A stretch of 64,000 nucleotides of DNA from Zanthoxylum bungeanum (lineage: Eukaryota > Streptophyta > Magnoliopsida > Sapindales > Rutaceae): the NCBI GenBank assembly GCA_019454045.1, contig SKCR01010146.1, positions 186,001 to 250,000 of the forward strand, read 5' to 3'. Shown in pieces: positions 1-10,526 of this stretch (position 1 is its first letter; each line of letters begins with the position of its first letter). The translations under genes and the position numbers were made by a program. Under the pieces are notes generated by a model. That model was given only the letters and a program-made list of their open reading frames with translations. It searched no databases and had not been told where the DNA came from.

Positions 1-588
1 ATCCGACTCTTGTTGTTTCTCTCATCTTGAGTTTTAGGACACATGTCCTTAGATAGAGTGATGCCATGTGACACTGGTAACAGTACCCTCTTGGACTGAT
101 CCATGTTGAATCTTTTCAACACTTTGTCAATGTACGTGCTCTGGGAGAGTCCAAGCAGCTTTCTAGATCTATCATGGTAGATCTTTATTCCTAGAATATA
201 GGCTGCTTCTCCCAGATCTTTCATGGAGAATTTTAATGAAAGCCAAGCCTTCACCGATGTTAACATGGGAATGTCATTGCCTATAAGCAATACATCGTCA
301 ACATAAAGGACAATAAAAGTAAGTGCTCTCCCACTAACCTTCTTGTATACACAAGGAACATCTTCGTTTTGAATGAAATCATATTCTTTTATGATCTCAT
401 CAAAACGTTGGTTCCATGACCGCGATGCTTGACGATACCCCTTCGCTACAAGCCTAGCTTTGTACGTTTGTACGTTGCCATCCATGTCGGTCTTCTTCTT
501 GAAGACCCATTTGCAACCAATTGGCTTTACGCCTTCTGGTGCATCAACCAGTGTCCAAACTTGGTTGGTATACATGGAATCCATTCAG
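1..588 (-). pseudogene. R: Ty1/Copia reverse transcriptase fragment
   Basis: Read on the minus strand this is the central reverse transcriptase of a Copia polyprotein. It runs nearly base for base along the reverse transcriptase of element X (about 31440-32220), including the segment encoding the YVDD active site (near 285-300) and a 5' part around 440-588. Between about 428 and 432, some 240 bp present in X (31832-32071) is missing, so the conserved SIYGLKQASRSWN stretch is lost. The fragment stops abruptly at 588, where E1 LTR sequence begins, and it runs off the window at base 1. There is no LTR end at the junction, so this is a truncated copy and not a clean insertion. Certain as a Copia relic; how it joined E1 is unknown. 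Confidence 0.85.
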
Positions 589-1104
589 ACAATAACATCA
601 AACTTAGTATACCCGATTGAACATATCTTACATTCAACCGAACACACATCAACCGACGCGGCAAAGCATCGTAGTAAAGGGTTTTAACCCCTCCAAATAT
701 GGGACCTTTAATCCGACTTACTAAGCCCATGCGCTCGATTGCATCATGCATACAAAGAATAAAGACAATAACATCAAACTTAGTATGCCCGATTGAACAT
801 ATCTTACATTCAACCGAACACACATCAACCGGCGCGGCAAAGCATCATGGTAAAGGGTTTTAACCCCTCCAAATAGAGGACCTTTAATCTGACTTACTAA
901 GCCCATGCACTCGATTGCATCATGCATACAAAGAATAAAGACAATAACATCAAACTTAGTATGCCCGATTGAACATATCTTACATCCAACCGAACACACA
1001 TCAACCGGCGCGGCAAAGCATCGTGGTAAAGGGTTTTAACCCCTCCAAATAGGGGACCTTTAATCCGACTTACTAAGCCCATGCGCTCGATTGCATCATG
1101 CATA
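589..1104. repeat. 176-bp tandem repeat in E1 3' LTR, three units
   Basis: Units begin at 589, 765 and 941, an exact 176-bp period, and differ at only a few positions. Each holds an imperfect hairpin (GGGTT-TT-AACCC) and the phrase CCAAATAGGGGACC. The same array, with more units, lies in the 5' LTR at 7640-8500. Confidence 0.95.
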
Positions 1105-3136
1105 AACAAGTAACATGCGGAATTCAAATGACGAAAAATAAATAAATCAAAGCAATATAAAACAAAAGAAGGTGCCATTTACTCAAGCGGTATGTGGAGT
1201 TGTATCCCGAGTACAGATCATACTACCGTCTATTCGGAATCGGCTATGAAATTTATGTCCGGGTTTCTATTCGATATACCGCGAGAGTTGACACATCTTT
1301 CATTTTATTCCAAGGCCACAACATACAATATTTCGTAATACATGCATATTTATCTACTCAAGGGCCACAACATGCATTTTAACATAACAATCATGCGAAC
1401 AATACTCAATAAATAATAAAAATAAAATAGAAAACGAATGTGGAAAATACCCTCAGGTCTAACCTTTTTTGCCGACTTTCGGACTTGCGTTTCACGGAGA
1501 TCGGAGGGGTAAAGCTCCTCAACTTCTCCAGTTCACTGGTTTAGCGTCTTAGCTCACTGTTTTGCTATTTTGCTTGCTGTTTGGCCACCGTTTTACAGTT
1601 GTTTCCTCTGTATTTTCTGCTCTCTGTTCAGGTCATTGTTTTACGTTTCAACGGACTGTTTTGGGTGTTAATTTGCTGCTGTTTTTGGGGTTAATTTGCT
1701 GTTATTTTAAGGTGATTTTGGGCTGCTGTTTGCGTGTTCAGGGCTGCTATTTTTGGGGTAATTTTCGGTGTATGTAGCTGCTTTTTTTGGGGTTATTTTT
1801 CGGTGGTGATTAGGGGCTGTTTTGAAGGCAAGTGTGTTTGTTTATTAGGCGTGGCTTCAACGTGGTCAAAGGGGCTGTTTTGAAGGCAAGTGTGTTTGTT
1901 GAGTATGGCTGCGTTGGGTGTTGAGTTGAAGGTGTGGTCAATGAGGGTTTAAGGGCTACGACGTGTTGAAGTTATGGGCATGGTTGAAGTGCATGTGGCG
2001 TGGAATAGGGCAAGGGCTGATCATGCGTGATTGATTTTATGGGTGTGGAGTGAGGCTGGCCGATTAACGTGGAGAGAGGGCTAGTTACGTGTGAAGGGTT
2101 GATCTTAGGGTTTGTATGGTGATGGTGTTGAGGATAGTTGGTGGCTTATTTATGTTGCACTAGTGGGGCAGTGAGGGCTGCATGAGTATGTGTAGATTGT
2201 GGGCGTACAGAATAATAACGTGAAGGCTTCTTTGCAGTCGGTGTATCGTGAATGAATTTTAGGGTGGCAGGTCGGTGAGTAGTGGGGTTGTAATGTGTTA
2301 GGAGCAGGTGCCGTGTTTGAGGGGCTACCGATTGTATTGTAGCGAGAGGGTCTTGTGGCTGTGGGCGAATTGGTGTGAGGTATGGTGGATCTATCGGTGT
2401 GTGAGACATGAATTCTGAGAGGTAGGGCCTTAGGGTTTTGGGCGTGAATTCCAATTGTGTGAAGGCAGTGCATGTCTTGGTTATTGGTTGTTTATATAGA
2501 GAATGGTTAGGGTTTCCCCTTGTCTCACAAGGAAAAGATTGGAATTGGTGTCAAACAAGGAAAGGATTTGATTGATAGGGGGGACAAAATTTGGTGAATT
2601 AGGAAGGTTGAATATTTGATTGGTGTTAATTAGGCATTTAATTTGTTAGATTAGGAAGTCAATATTTTTAATTGGTTATGATTGATTTTAATTAGGCATA
2701 ATATTTCTTTAATTTAGTATATAATATTTTAAGTTAGGAAGTTACAATATTTTAATTTGATATATCAATTAATTAATATTTTATTTAGTTAATGTTTAAT
2801 TTAATTAATATTTGATTTAATTTGGATGTAATTTAGGGGCTATAGGCGTGTGGGCCTCTCTTGGTGGGCTAGGTGTTGTGTTGGTTTGGTGAGTGGGCTT
2901 AGGTGGGTGGCAAGGGTTTTGGGCCAAGGTTAAAAGGTTTGCGGGTTTTTTCTGGGCCAAAGGTGCTCTAAACGGAGGTCCAACAAGTGAGCTTGACGCT
3001 AAACAAGTGAATAAGGATCTAACGAAATACCGATTCCCTTCCGACGACCGTTTCCTGCAATATCCATAACTAAAAAGGTAGTGCCTCCAACTGAGACTCA
3101 TCATCGGGTTTCACATGCAAAAATGCAATGCCTACA
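589..3136 (-). repeat. E1 3' LTR (truncated)
   Basis: Matches 7985-10526 almost throughout. On the minus strand it begins TGTAGGCATTGCATTTTTGC at 3136, directly after the PPT. It lacks the U5 end found at 6840-7640 in the other LTR because it breaks off at 589. It has three 176-bp units (589-1104), the conserved block at about 1185-1295 and an AT-rich U3 section at about 2560-2830. The 5' LTR lacks about 8 bp of this terminal TGTAGGCATTGCAT. Translatable stretches such as 2146-2473 exist in both LTR copies but lack any gene features. Confidence 0.9.
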
Positions 3137-3149
3137 ATCGCCCCCACTT
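3137..3149 (-). other. E1 polypurine tract
   Basis: On the minus strand AAAGTGGGGGCGAT lies immediately before the TGTAGG start of the 3' LTR, where a plus-strand primer is expected. E2 has AAAGTAGGGGCGA at the matching place. Confidence 0.8.
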
Positions 3150-3310
3150 TGATGGGACTTGTGCAGTGTGTGACTTTGAACAATCCTATCAAAGTTATGC
3201 AATGCATTTTCACTTACCTTGCTCGCCAGCTACCTCCTGACTTGCCTGCTGCCTCAATCTGAATTTGATGACGTGGTGAGGTGCTGCGACCCCTGGTTCA
3301 TTCCCGAACC

Positions 3311-3550
3311 GTGCTCCATTTTTGGAGTGCCATTTTCGGCATCTGTTGTGTGTGTTCCATTTTGGAACGCCATTTTCGGCATCTGTTGCGTGTGCTCCAT
3401 TTTGGAACACCATTTTCGGCATTTGCTATGTGTGCTCCATTTTGGAACGCCATTTTCGGCATCTGTTATGTGTGCTCTATTTTGGAACGCCATTTTCGAC
3501 ATTTGCTGTTTGTGCTCCATTTTGGAACGCCATTTTCGGCATCTGTTGCT
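3311..3550. repeat. 40-bp minisatellite in E1 3' region, six units
   Basis: The string CATTTTCGGC (once CATTTTCGAC) recurs at 3331, 3371, 3411, 3451, 3491 and 3531, giving an exact 40-bp period. As 40 is not a multiple of 3, the array reads open in several frames on both strands, which explains the overlapping long translations here. On the minus strand the core GCCGAAAATGGCGTTCC resembles the unit at 12400-12790 in E2. Confidence 0.95.
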
Positions 3551-3596
3551 TGATGAGATGGTCTTTACCGCTACAATCCTGCGAACAAAATAAAAA

Positions 3597-3648
3597 TTAT
3601 ATGTATGTGATATGTATGCATGTATGCATGTATGCATGGATGCATGAT
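3597..3648. repeat. ATGC-rich simple repeat
   Basis: A run of GTATGCAT variants separates the two E1 minisatellites. Similar GCATGCATGCAT runs lie at 3924-3940, 5755-5785 and 11325-11345, near the same part of the element in E1 and E2. Confidence 0.7.
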
Positions 3649-3649
3649 G

Positions 3650-3790
3650 CTGATGTAGGCCTCGCCCCCAAACCGATACCGATGTGGGCCTCGCCCCTAA
3701 ACTGACACTGATGTGGGCCTCGACCCCAAACTGATACTGATATGGGCCTCGCCCATAGACTGATACTGATAAGGGCCTTGCCCCTGTGAT
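3650..3790. repeat. Short minisatellite of about 30 bp in E1 3' region
   Basis: About five imperfect units built on GATGTGGGCCTCGCCCC. Read on the minus strand this is GGGGCGAGGCCCACATC, the same unit as the array at 12950-13450 in E2, where it is far more expanded. Confidence 0.85.
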
Positions 3791-3799
3791 TCATTCCTG

Positions 3800-4000
3800 A
3801 AAACTGCCTGACATTGTACTGTTGCCGCTTCTGGTTGGCTTGCATTTGACGCTTTCTCTTTTTCTCCTTTGAAACCTGTTAAAACAGAACAAACACAAAA
3901 ATGATGCAAATATGTTATGTGTATGCATGCATGCATGAATGAATTTTCTATTCTGTTGGATTAGGTCTTCTGCCAGTCCTCCTGGTGATCGCTCGGCCTT
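3800..4000 (-). other. E1 3' non-coding region shared with E2
   Basis: On the minus strand this matches E2 at about 11270-11460 (GAAGACCTAAYCCAAC, then a GCATGCATACAC run, then AGGTTTCAAARRAGAAAAA). It links the two elements as relatives and fixes the position of the minisatellites downstream of pol. No coding seen. Confidence 0.75.
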
Positions 4001-4009
4001 TTCTACCTC

Positions 4010-4195
4010 AAGTAAAATACTGCTTCAATCTATCCATGTTGATTGGCTCGGTGAACTCATTCCCCTCCAAACCTGACAGTCTTACTGCCCCGTTCCCCAT
4101 TTTCCGAATGGCTATCCTATCTTCTGCTTGCTTCTTTAGGGAATTCCCCGTGTTCTAAACATCGTTGAGTATCACAGTACCATGGTTGAATGATT
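4010..4195 (-). pseudogene. E1 end of pol: integrase C-terminal tail
   Basis: The minus strand reads GAVRLSGLEGNEFTEPINMD followed by RLKQYF and a TGA stop near 4010. This form (a ...L..M.G....PIN.D.LK.YY tail) is the usual end of the polyprotein in Tat/Ogre elements, downstream of integrase. An in-frame TAG lies upstream near 4155. Only about 50 codons remain, directly downstream of gag, so protease through most of integrase was removed by one or more deletions near 4195-4210. Confidence 0.65.
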
Positions 4196-4208
4196 TTGTC
4201 AAACATAC

Positions 4209-5799
4209 TCATGTCAAGTAGGCGAAATGGATGTCTTTATTATTATTCAGGAAAAGGTTCAAACAAGTGGACGAAGTCGATGTCTTTATTAAAAATGCAG
4301 AAAATAAACTAGAAGGAACAGTTTCATTGCCTTCTTCCTTGGCATATGGTTCTTCACTGCTGTCATCCTCTATCCTTATGGAAGGAACTGGGTGGTTAAG
4401 AGTTTGGAGGACAAAGCTCTCGGGTAGGCCAGAGTCGATCATGTAGGTGGGTGGTGGAACAGAGTGGTGATTTGGTAGGGGATTCCGATATGTGTTGGGT
4501 TGTTCTTTCTCAGGATCGGGTATTTTATGGGCATCAATGAGGTTTTGGATTTCATGCCTAAGGCGGGTGCAGTTGTCAGTTTCGTGGCCTCTCCTCTGAT
4601 GGAAGTGACAATACAGGCTTAGGTCAAGGTTGGGTGGTATAGGATATGGGAGTGGCTTAGGCTCTAAGGGTTTTAGGAGTCCTTGTCCCTTCAACTTCTC
4701 AAGCACCTTAGATAAAGGCTTCCCCAAGTTAGAGAAATGCCGGTTCTTGATGGCAGCAACCTCGGAAGTAGCGGGCTTAGTCTCAGAATGCCCCCCAAAA
4801 GTCCTTCTATTCTGGCCATAGAACTTCCGGTTTTCCGCCTCCTCTTCTTCAATGTTCATGACAGTCTCCCTCAACTGTCGAAAATCCGCAATCATGGAGG
4901 TCACCCTCCTCAGCTTACCATAGATAGAGGGCTTAGTACCCTTGATAATCATCTTAATTTGGTCTTTCTCTAAAGGCCGAGTCTGCATTTTCAAAAGTTG
5001 ACCTCTCCAGCGGTCTACATACTCTTTGACGCTCTCCTCCGGCTTCTGCTTAGTGTTCTCCAGATCTCGGAGTGACAAATCAATCTCCAAGTCCGTAACA
5101 TACTACTTCAGAAAAGCATCAGCTAGTTCCCTCCAATCTTCCTTAACCTTCTTCTCAAGGCTATGATAACAAACCACAGGTGCACCCTCGAGTGACATCC
5201 CAAACATCTTTTGGACTTGGCGTTGTGATAGGCCCACTTAACTCATGACTGAGACATATTGCTGCAGATGGACTCTCGGGTCTCTATTCCCATTAAACTT
5301 GGCCATGTCGGGTATTTTAAACTGAGCGTGCAGCTGTTCTCCGAAGGTCATTGCCTCATAATCTAACAACTCTTCTCATTTTGCGAGTAACTGTTTCAAC
5401 CTGATCCCGAAGCTTCTGAAATTCTTCCTGAGGCCCAATCAGTCTGCCTATTGCATACTCTGCCATGTCATCATCAAAAGTGGGGACATCATCCCCCAAC
5501 CCATTCAGAGGCTCCTCGCACCTCACATTCTCAGAATTTCCCCCAGCACGGGGTACAGCCATATTTTCCATGGCGGTAGTCAAGGCTTGCAACTATTCGG
5601 TAATCTTGGCGAAACCATTTTCCAACTGATCTATCCGGGATACCTCATTATCGGATGTACTCATATCTGTTACCGGTCTTTTGGTGAGTCTTCCATTTTC
5701 CCTAACCCAACGGGAATCTATGATGGCTTTCAGAACACAAGGGTTAGCATGATGTATGTATGCATGGGGTGCATGAGATGCATGTAACATATATAACAT
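4209..5799 (-). pseudogene. gag: E1 gag (broken)
   Basis: Gag forms the particle that packages element RNA. From 5799 the minus strand runs through a leader peptide, meets a TAG at 5593-5595, continues to about 5356, shifts frame, and then shows the capsid-like gag domain: the sequence around 5300-4950 includes DPRVHLQQYVSVMS, KMFGMSLEGAP and VKEYVDRWRGQL, typical of plant Gypsy gag. Stops lie near 5240 and 5100. The C-terminal half (5090-4209) is open for 293 codons and ends in a C-HF-H-QRRG-H-ETDN-C knuckle (C-X2-H-X4-H-X4-C, about 4620-4560), a variant of CCHC seen in this group. No methionine codon starts the open half. It is a dead gene, but its frame is still easy to follow. Confidence 0.85.
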
Positions 5800-5819
5800 A
5801 CTAAATCAACTAAAATTTT

Positions 5820-6300
5820 CAAACAAATCGGCCCGTTATCATTTTAGAAGCTTTTGGGCTAACTGTCATAAGAGTGAACTCGTCCCAGTTTAAATGGCCT
5901 AACGAGTTCACATCTCATGGCAAGGAGCCCAACTAAATCCAAATGGTAATGTTCCGAACACAAGCACAAAGTGGCCCATCAATCACTTAGAAGCCTTTGG
6001 CTCAATCGTCATAAAATACGTTCTTGTCCCAGTTTAAATGGCCCAACAAGCCCATATCTCATGACAAATGGTCCAAATGGATCCAAACGACGATGTTCCC
6101 AAATACAAGCATAAAAGAAAGATAATGCAAACATAAAACAATAATTTCTACAAAATGGCCCATCAACATTTCAGAAGCTTTGGGCCTAATGGTCATGAGG
6201 TACTAATTCGCCCCAGTTTAAATGGACCAGCAAGTTCGCATTTCTGAAAATAGTCCAACTGCATCCAAATGAGGATGGTCCACAAGCACATACTCAAGGA
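5820..6300 (-). repeat. E1 leader: three diverged tandem copies of about 150-180 bp
   Basis: Copies start near 5828, 5971 and 6152. Each contains on the plus strand TGGCCCATCA..TTAGAAGC, then CCCAGTTTAAATGG and CCAAATG. The middle copy carries extra A-rich sequence. A related, single-strand-reversed version lies in the S leader (22300-22480). No coding potential seen. Confidence 0.75.
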
Positions 6301-6818
6301 AATAATTGTTACTTTAACCATACAACCCCGATCTATGGGTGGGTTCGCAAGAGTGTAGACAAAGGCTCTCACCAGCGAAGGATGGCTCACAACTAGGTCT
6401 CCCCAATCAAGGGTTCGAGCGGCCAAGTGAGCGCACCCTTTTTTATACACTAAGGTACGTGCCAGTGAGCTATGGTGTGTGACTGACTGTCAAATGGATT
6501 TCCCGTTGTAGATTCCCCAGAGGGAGGGTGGAGCGAGGCTCACTTAAATACCCAAGCCTCTTAGGCTCTTATCGCTTGGTGTCAGGAATAAACAACGAGT
6601 CCTCCAAATTAGTCTATGACAATAGGCTATGAGTAGATGGCTATCTAGGTGCCTTCACAGCTTTTCCTTCTAGAAAGGTAGTGAGTGAGGGAAGACACCA
6701 AACCATTACCTAGCCTCAAAATGCCTTTGATTAAACCCTCATTTTATCCATTATAGACACGGTCAATTAGAACATAAATCCAAACATTACAAGACAATAT
6801 TTCGGGGTCGATTCTTTA
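6301..6818 (-). other. E1 5' leader
   Basis: Region between PBS and gag on the minus strand, without a long open frame. It matches the start of the W leader (62320-62600) and, around 6350-6430, the S leader at 20045-20190 (phrase CGAACCCTTGA..GGGGAGACCTAGTTGTG). Ogre elements often have an extra ORF upstream of gag; none survives here. Confidence 0.7.
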
Positions 6819-6836
6819 TCCCCAGTGGAGTCGCCA
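6819..6836 (-). other. E1 primer-binding site
   Basis: TGGCGACTCCACTGGGGA on the minus strand, three bases (GTC) after the LTR end, the same spacing as in W. The TGG start pairs with the CCA tail of a tRNA. I recall tRNA-Arg priming for Ogre elements, but did not check the tRNA. Confidence 0.8.
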
Positions 6837-6934
6837 GACTGTGGGGACACAGAAATTGGACGACGCATGCTGTTCTAGGCTCGGGGCCTAGTCGGGAGTA
6901 CGGAGTAGCCACGGGGGACTAAATCGGAGAATAA

Positions 6935-6945
6935 TGGAGTCGCCA
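6935..6945 (-). other. PBS-like 11-mer inside E1 U5
   Basis: TGGCGACTCCA on the minus strand, identical to the first 11 bases of the PBS at 6836 and about 109 bp upstream of it, within the LTR. The same echo is in E2 and W. Confidence 0.85.
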
Positions 6946-7639
6946 CCCGGTGTGAACCGGGAAAATGAGATTTAAGGCCGCACTCACCCCTCGCAAGGGA
7001 AGACCTCAAACCGTTGGGTTCGGAATGGTCCCTTACTTATGTCACTTGTAATGAAATGATTTGTGTAATAATTTAATCAAGCTTAAGTAACACTTATTTC
7101 CAAGAGTATCATGCTTCTAAATCCATATGCGCAAAAAATAAAACTTACACCTAAATTTGCATATATTTCACATGTAAGATTACATGCTTGAAAGTACATC
7201 AAAGTAACAACGAACATACAACTTCATTGGCATATGGTATTCATGGAAACACAAGCACACACTAACCACACAAGCACACATAAAGGCGAATCAAATGATG
7301 GCGAACATGTGATTTCATAGACATATCATAAACAAATAGCCATTACATGTCCATGAACAAATAAAAGAGTCAACTAAGTACATAATGCAAAAAGACACTT
7401 AAGGATGCAATTAGGCATTAAAGTAAGCATGCTATGACGAGGTGCAAAAGAAGATAACTAATATGGACACAAACACACATGTGAGCACTTTTCCAAATGG
7501 TACGTGGAATTGTATCCCAAGTACAGACCGCATTACCGTCCATTCGGAATCGGCTACGGAATTTATGTATGGGTTTCCATCCGATATACTACAAGAAATA
7601 ATACTCAAATGCTATCATAACATGGATATATGAATTATA

Positions 7640-8500
7640 CTATGTTAAGCCAAGACTAAGGTAAATGATGCATCCAATATATGAAAGACGCGGCGAATAT
7701 CGTGGTAAAGGTAGCCTTTTAGGTTTTTTCTTCCCCCAAATGGAGAACCTTTTTAGTCCAACACAATAAGCCCATGCGCTTTCCATTACAATGCGTACAA
7801 AGACAAAGATAACTATATGAAACTTCGTATACCCGATTGAACACATCTTATATTCAACCGAATATACATCAACCGGCGCGGAAAATCATCGTGGTAAAGG
7901 ATTTTAACCCCTCCAAATAGGGGACCTTTAATCCGACTTACTAAGCCCATGCGCTCGATTGCATCATGCGTACAAAGAATAAAGACAATAACATCAAACT
8001 TAGTATACCCGATTGAACATATCTTACATTCAACCGAACACACATCAACCGGCGCGGCAAAGCATCGTGGTAAAGGGTTTTAACCCCTCCAAATAGGGGA
8101 CCTTTAATCCGACTTACTAAGCCCATGCGCTCGATTGCATCATGCATACAAAGAATAAAGACAATAACATCAAACTTAGTATGCCCGATTGATCATATCT
8201 TACATTCAACCGAACACACATCAACCGGCGCGGCAAACCATCGTGGTAAAGGGTTTTAACCCCTCCAAATAGGGGACCTTTAATCCGACTTACTAAGCCT
8301 ATGCGCTCGATTGCATCATGCATACAAAGAATAAAGACAATAACATCAAACTTAGTATGCCCGATTGAACATATCTTACATGCAACCGAACACACATCAA
8401 CTGGCGCGGCAAAGCATCGTGGTAAAGGGTTTTAACCCCTCCAAATAGGGGACCTTTAATCCGACTTACTAAGCCTATACGCTCGATTGCATCATGCATA
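7640..8500. repeat. 176-bp tandem repeat in E1 5' LTR, about five units
   Basis: Well conserved units start at 7985, 8161 and 8337, with older, diverged units at about 7809 and 7640. The gradient (most diverged toward U5) suggests growth from one side. Flanked by the two copies of the conserved LTR block. Confidence 0.9.
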
Positions 8501-10526
8501 AACAAGTAACATGCGGAATTCAAATGACGAAAAATAAATAAATCAAAGCAATATAAAACAAAAGAATGTGCTGTTTACTCAAGCGGTATGTGGAGTTGTA
8601 TCCCGAGAAGAGATCATACTACCGTCCATTCGGAATCGGCTATGAAATTTATGTCCGGGTTTCCATCCGATATACCGCGAGACTTGACACATCTTTCATT
8701 TTATTCCAAGGCCACAACATACAATATGTCGTAATACATGCATATTTATCTACTCAAGGGCCACAACATGCATTTTAACATAACAATCATGCGAACAATA
8801 CTCAATAAATAATAAAAATAAAACAGAAAACGAATGTGGAAAATAACCTCAGGTCTAACCTTTTTTGCCGACTTTCGGACTTGCGTTTCACGGAAATCGG
8901 AAGAGTAAAGCTCCTCAACTTCTCTGGTTCACTGGTTTAGCATCTTAGCTCACTGGTTTGCTATTTTGCTTGCTGTTTGGCCTCCGTTTTGCTGCTGTTT
9001 CCTCTGTATTTTATGCTCGCTGTTCAGGTCACTGTTTTACGTTTCAACGGACTATTTTGGGTGTTAATTTGCTGCTGTTTTTGGGGTTAATTTGCTGCTG
9101 TTTTAAGGTGATTTTGGGCTGCTATTTGCATGTTCAGGGATGCTGTTTTAGGGTAATTTTCGGTGTATGTAGCTTCTGTTTTTGGGGTTATTTTTCGGTG
9201 GTGATTAGGGGCTATTTTGAAGGCAAGTGTGTTTGTTTATTAGGCGTGGCTTCAACGTGGTCAAGGGGGCTGTTTTGAAGGCAAGTCTGTTTGTTGAGTA
9301 TGGCTACGTTGGGTGCTGTGTTGAAGGTATGGTCAATGAGGGTTTAAGGGCTATGACGTGTTGAAATTATGGGCATGGTTGAAGTGCATGTGGCGTGGAA
9401 TAGGACAAGGGCTGATCGTGCGTGATTGATTTTGTGGGTGTGGAGTGAGGCTAGCTAATTAACGTGGAGAGAGGGCCAGTTACGTGTGAATGGTTTATCT
9501 TAGGGTTTGTATGGTGATGGTGTTGAGGATAATTGGTGGCTTATTTGTGTTGCGCTAGTGGGGCAGTGAGGGCTGCATGAGTATTTGTAGATTGTGGGCG
9601 TACAGAATAATAACGTGAAGGCTTCTTTGCAGTCGGTGTATCGTGAATGAATTTTAGGGTGGCAGGTCGGTGAGTAGTGGGGCTGTAATCTGTTAGGAGC
9701 AGGTGGCGTGTTTGAGGGGCTGCCGATTGTATTGTAGCGAGAGGGTCTTGTGGCTGTGGGTGAATTGGTGTGAGGTGTGGTGGATCTATCGGTGTGTGAG
9801 ACGTGAATTCTGAGAGGTAGGGCCTTAGGGTTTTGGGCGTGAATTCCAATTGTGTGAAGGGAGTGCATGTCTTGGTTAGGGGTTGTTTATATAGAGAATG
9901 GTTAGGGTTTCCCCTTGTCTCACAAGGAAAAGATTGGATTTGGTGTCAAACAAGGAAATGATTTGATTGATTGGGGGGACAAAATTTGGTTAATTAGGAA
10001 GGTTGAATATTTGATTGGTGTTAATTAGGCATTTAATTTGTTAGATTAGGAAGTCAATATTTTTAAATGGTTATGATTGATTTGAATTAGGCATAATATT
10101 TCTTTAATTTAGTATATAATATTTTAAGTTAGGAAGTTACAATATTTTAATTTGGTATATCAATTAATTAATATTTTATTTAGTTAATGTTTAATTTAAT
10201 TAATATTTGATTTAATTTGGATGTAATTTAGGGGCTATGGGCGTGTGGTCCTCTCTTGGTGGGCTATGTGTTGTGTTGGTTTGGTGAGTGGGCTTAGGTG
10301 GGTGGCAAGGGTTTTGGGCCAAGGTTAAAAGGTTTGCGGGTTTTTTCTGGGCCAAAGGTGCTCTAAACGGAGGTCCAACAAGTGAGCTTGACGCTAAACA
10401 AGTGAATAAGGATCTAACGAAATACCGATTCCCTTGCGACGACCGTTTCCCGCAATATCCTTAACTAAAAAGGTAGTGCCTCCAACTGAGACTCATCATC
10501 GGGTTTCACATGTAAAAATCCCTACA

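Larger units (their letters stand above)
589..10526 (-). mobile_element. E1: Ogre/Tat-like Ty3/Gypsy element, deleted and 3'-truncated
   Basis: A 2.5-kb direct repeat (589-3136 and about 7985-10526) flanks 3.7 kb of internal sequence. On the minus strand the order is 5' LTR (10526 to 6840), a 3-base spacer, a PBS (6836 to 6819), a leader, gag, the last codons of integrase, a minisatellite 3' region, a PPT (about 3149 to 3137) and the 3' LTR (3136 down to 589). Long LTRs, the PBS type and the gag sequence fit the Ogre/Tat branch of Ty3/Gypsy. Protease, reverse transcriptase, RNase H and most of integrase are absent, so it cannot move by itself. The 3' LTR is cut at 589 by R, so no TSD can be checked. 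Confidence 0.85.
6840..10526 (-). repeat. E1 5' LTR, 3.7 kb
   Basis: Begins on the minus strand with TGTAGGGATTTTTACATG at 10526 and ends ...TGTGTCCCCACA at 6840, next to the PBS. From the minus 5' end: U3 with an AT-rich stretch (about 9960-10220), a first conserved block (8576-8690), the 176-bp array (7640-8500), a second copy of the conserved block (7485-7600), and a U5 end with GCGAGGGGTGAGTGCGGCC (near 6990). It is longer than the LTRs of E2, S or W because of the array and the second block. About 8 bp next to its outer end are missing relative to the 3' LTR. Confidence 0.9.

Noticed and set aside
2146..2473. Overlapping 102-107-codon open stretches in both E1 LTRs (also 9500-9868)
   Set aside because: They lie in LTR U3 DNA, overlap each other in two frames, are His/Pro/Thr-rich and match no family; their conservation only reflects LTR identity.
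3219..3705. Long open stretches on both strands over the 40-bp repeat
   Set aside because: Caused by repetition of a stop-free 40-bp unit, which reads open in all frames.
6400..6430. GGGTTCGAGC resembling a tRNA gene B box
   Set aside because: No A box or cloverleaf around it; the phrase is part of the Ogre-like leader and recurs in S.
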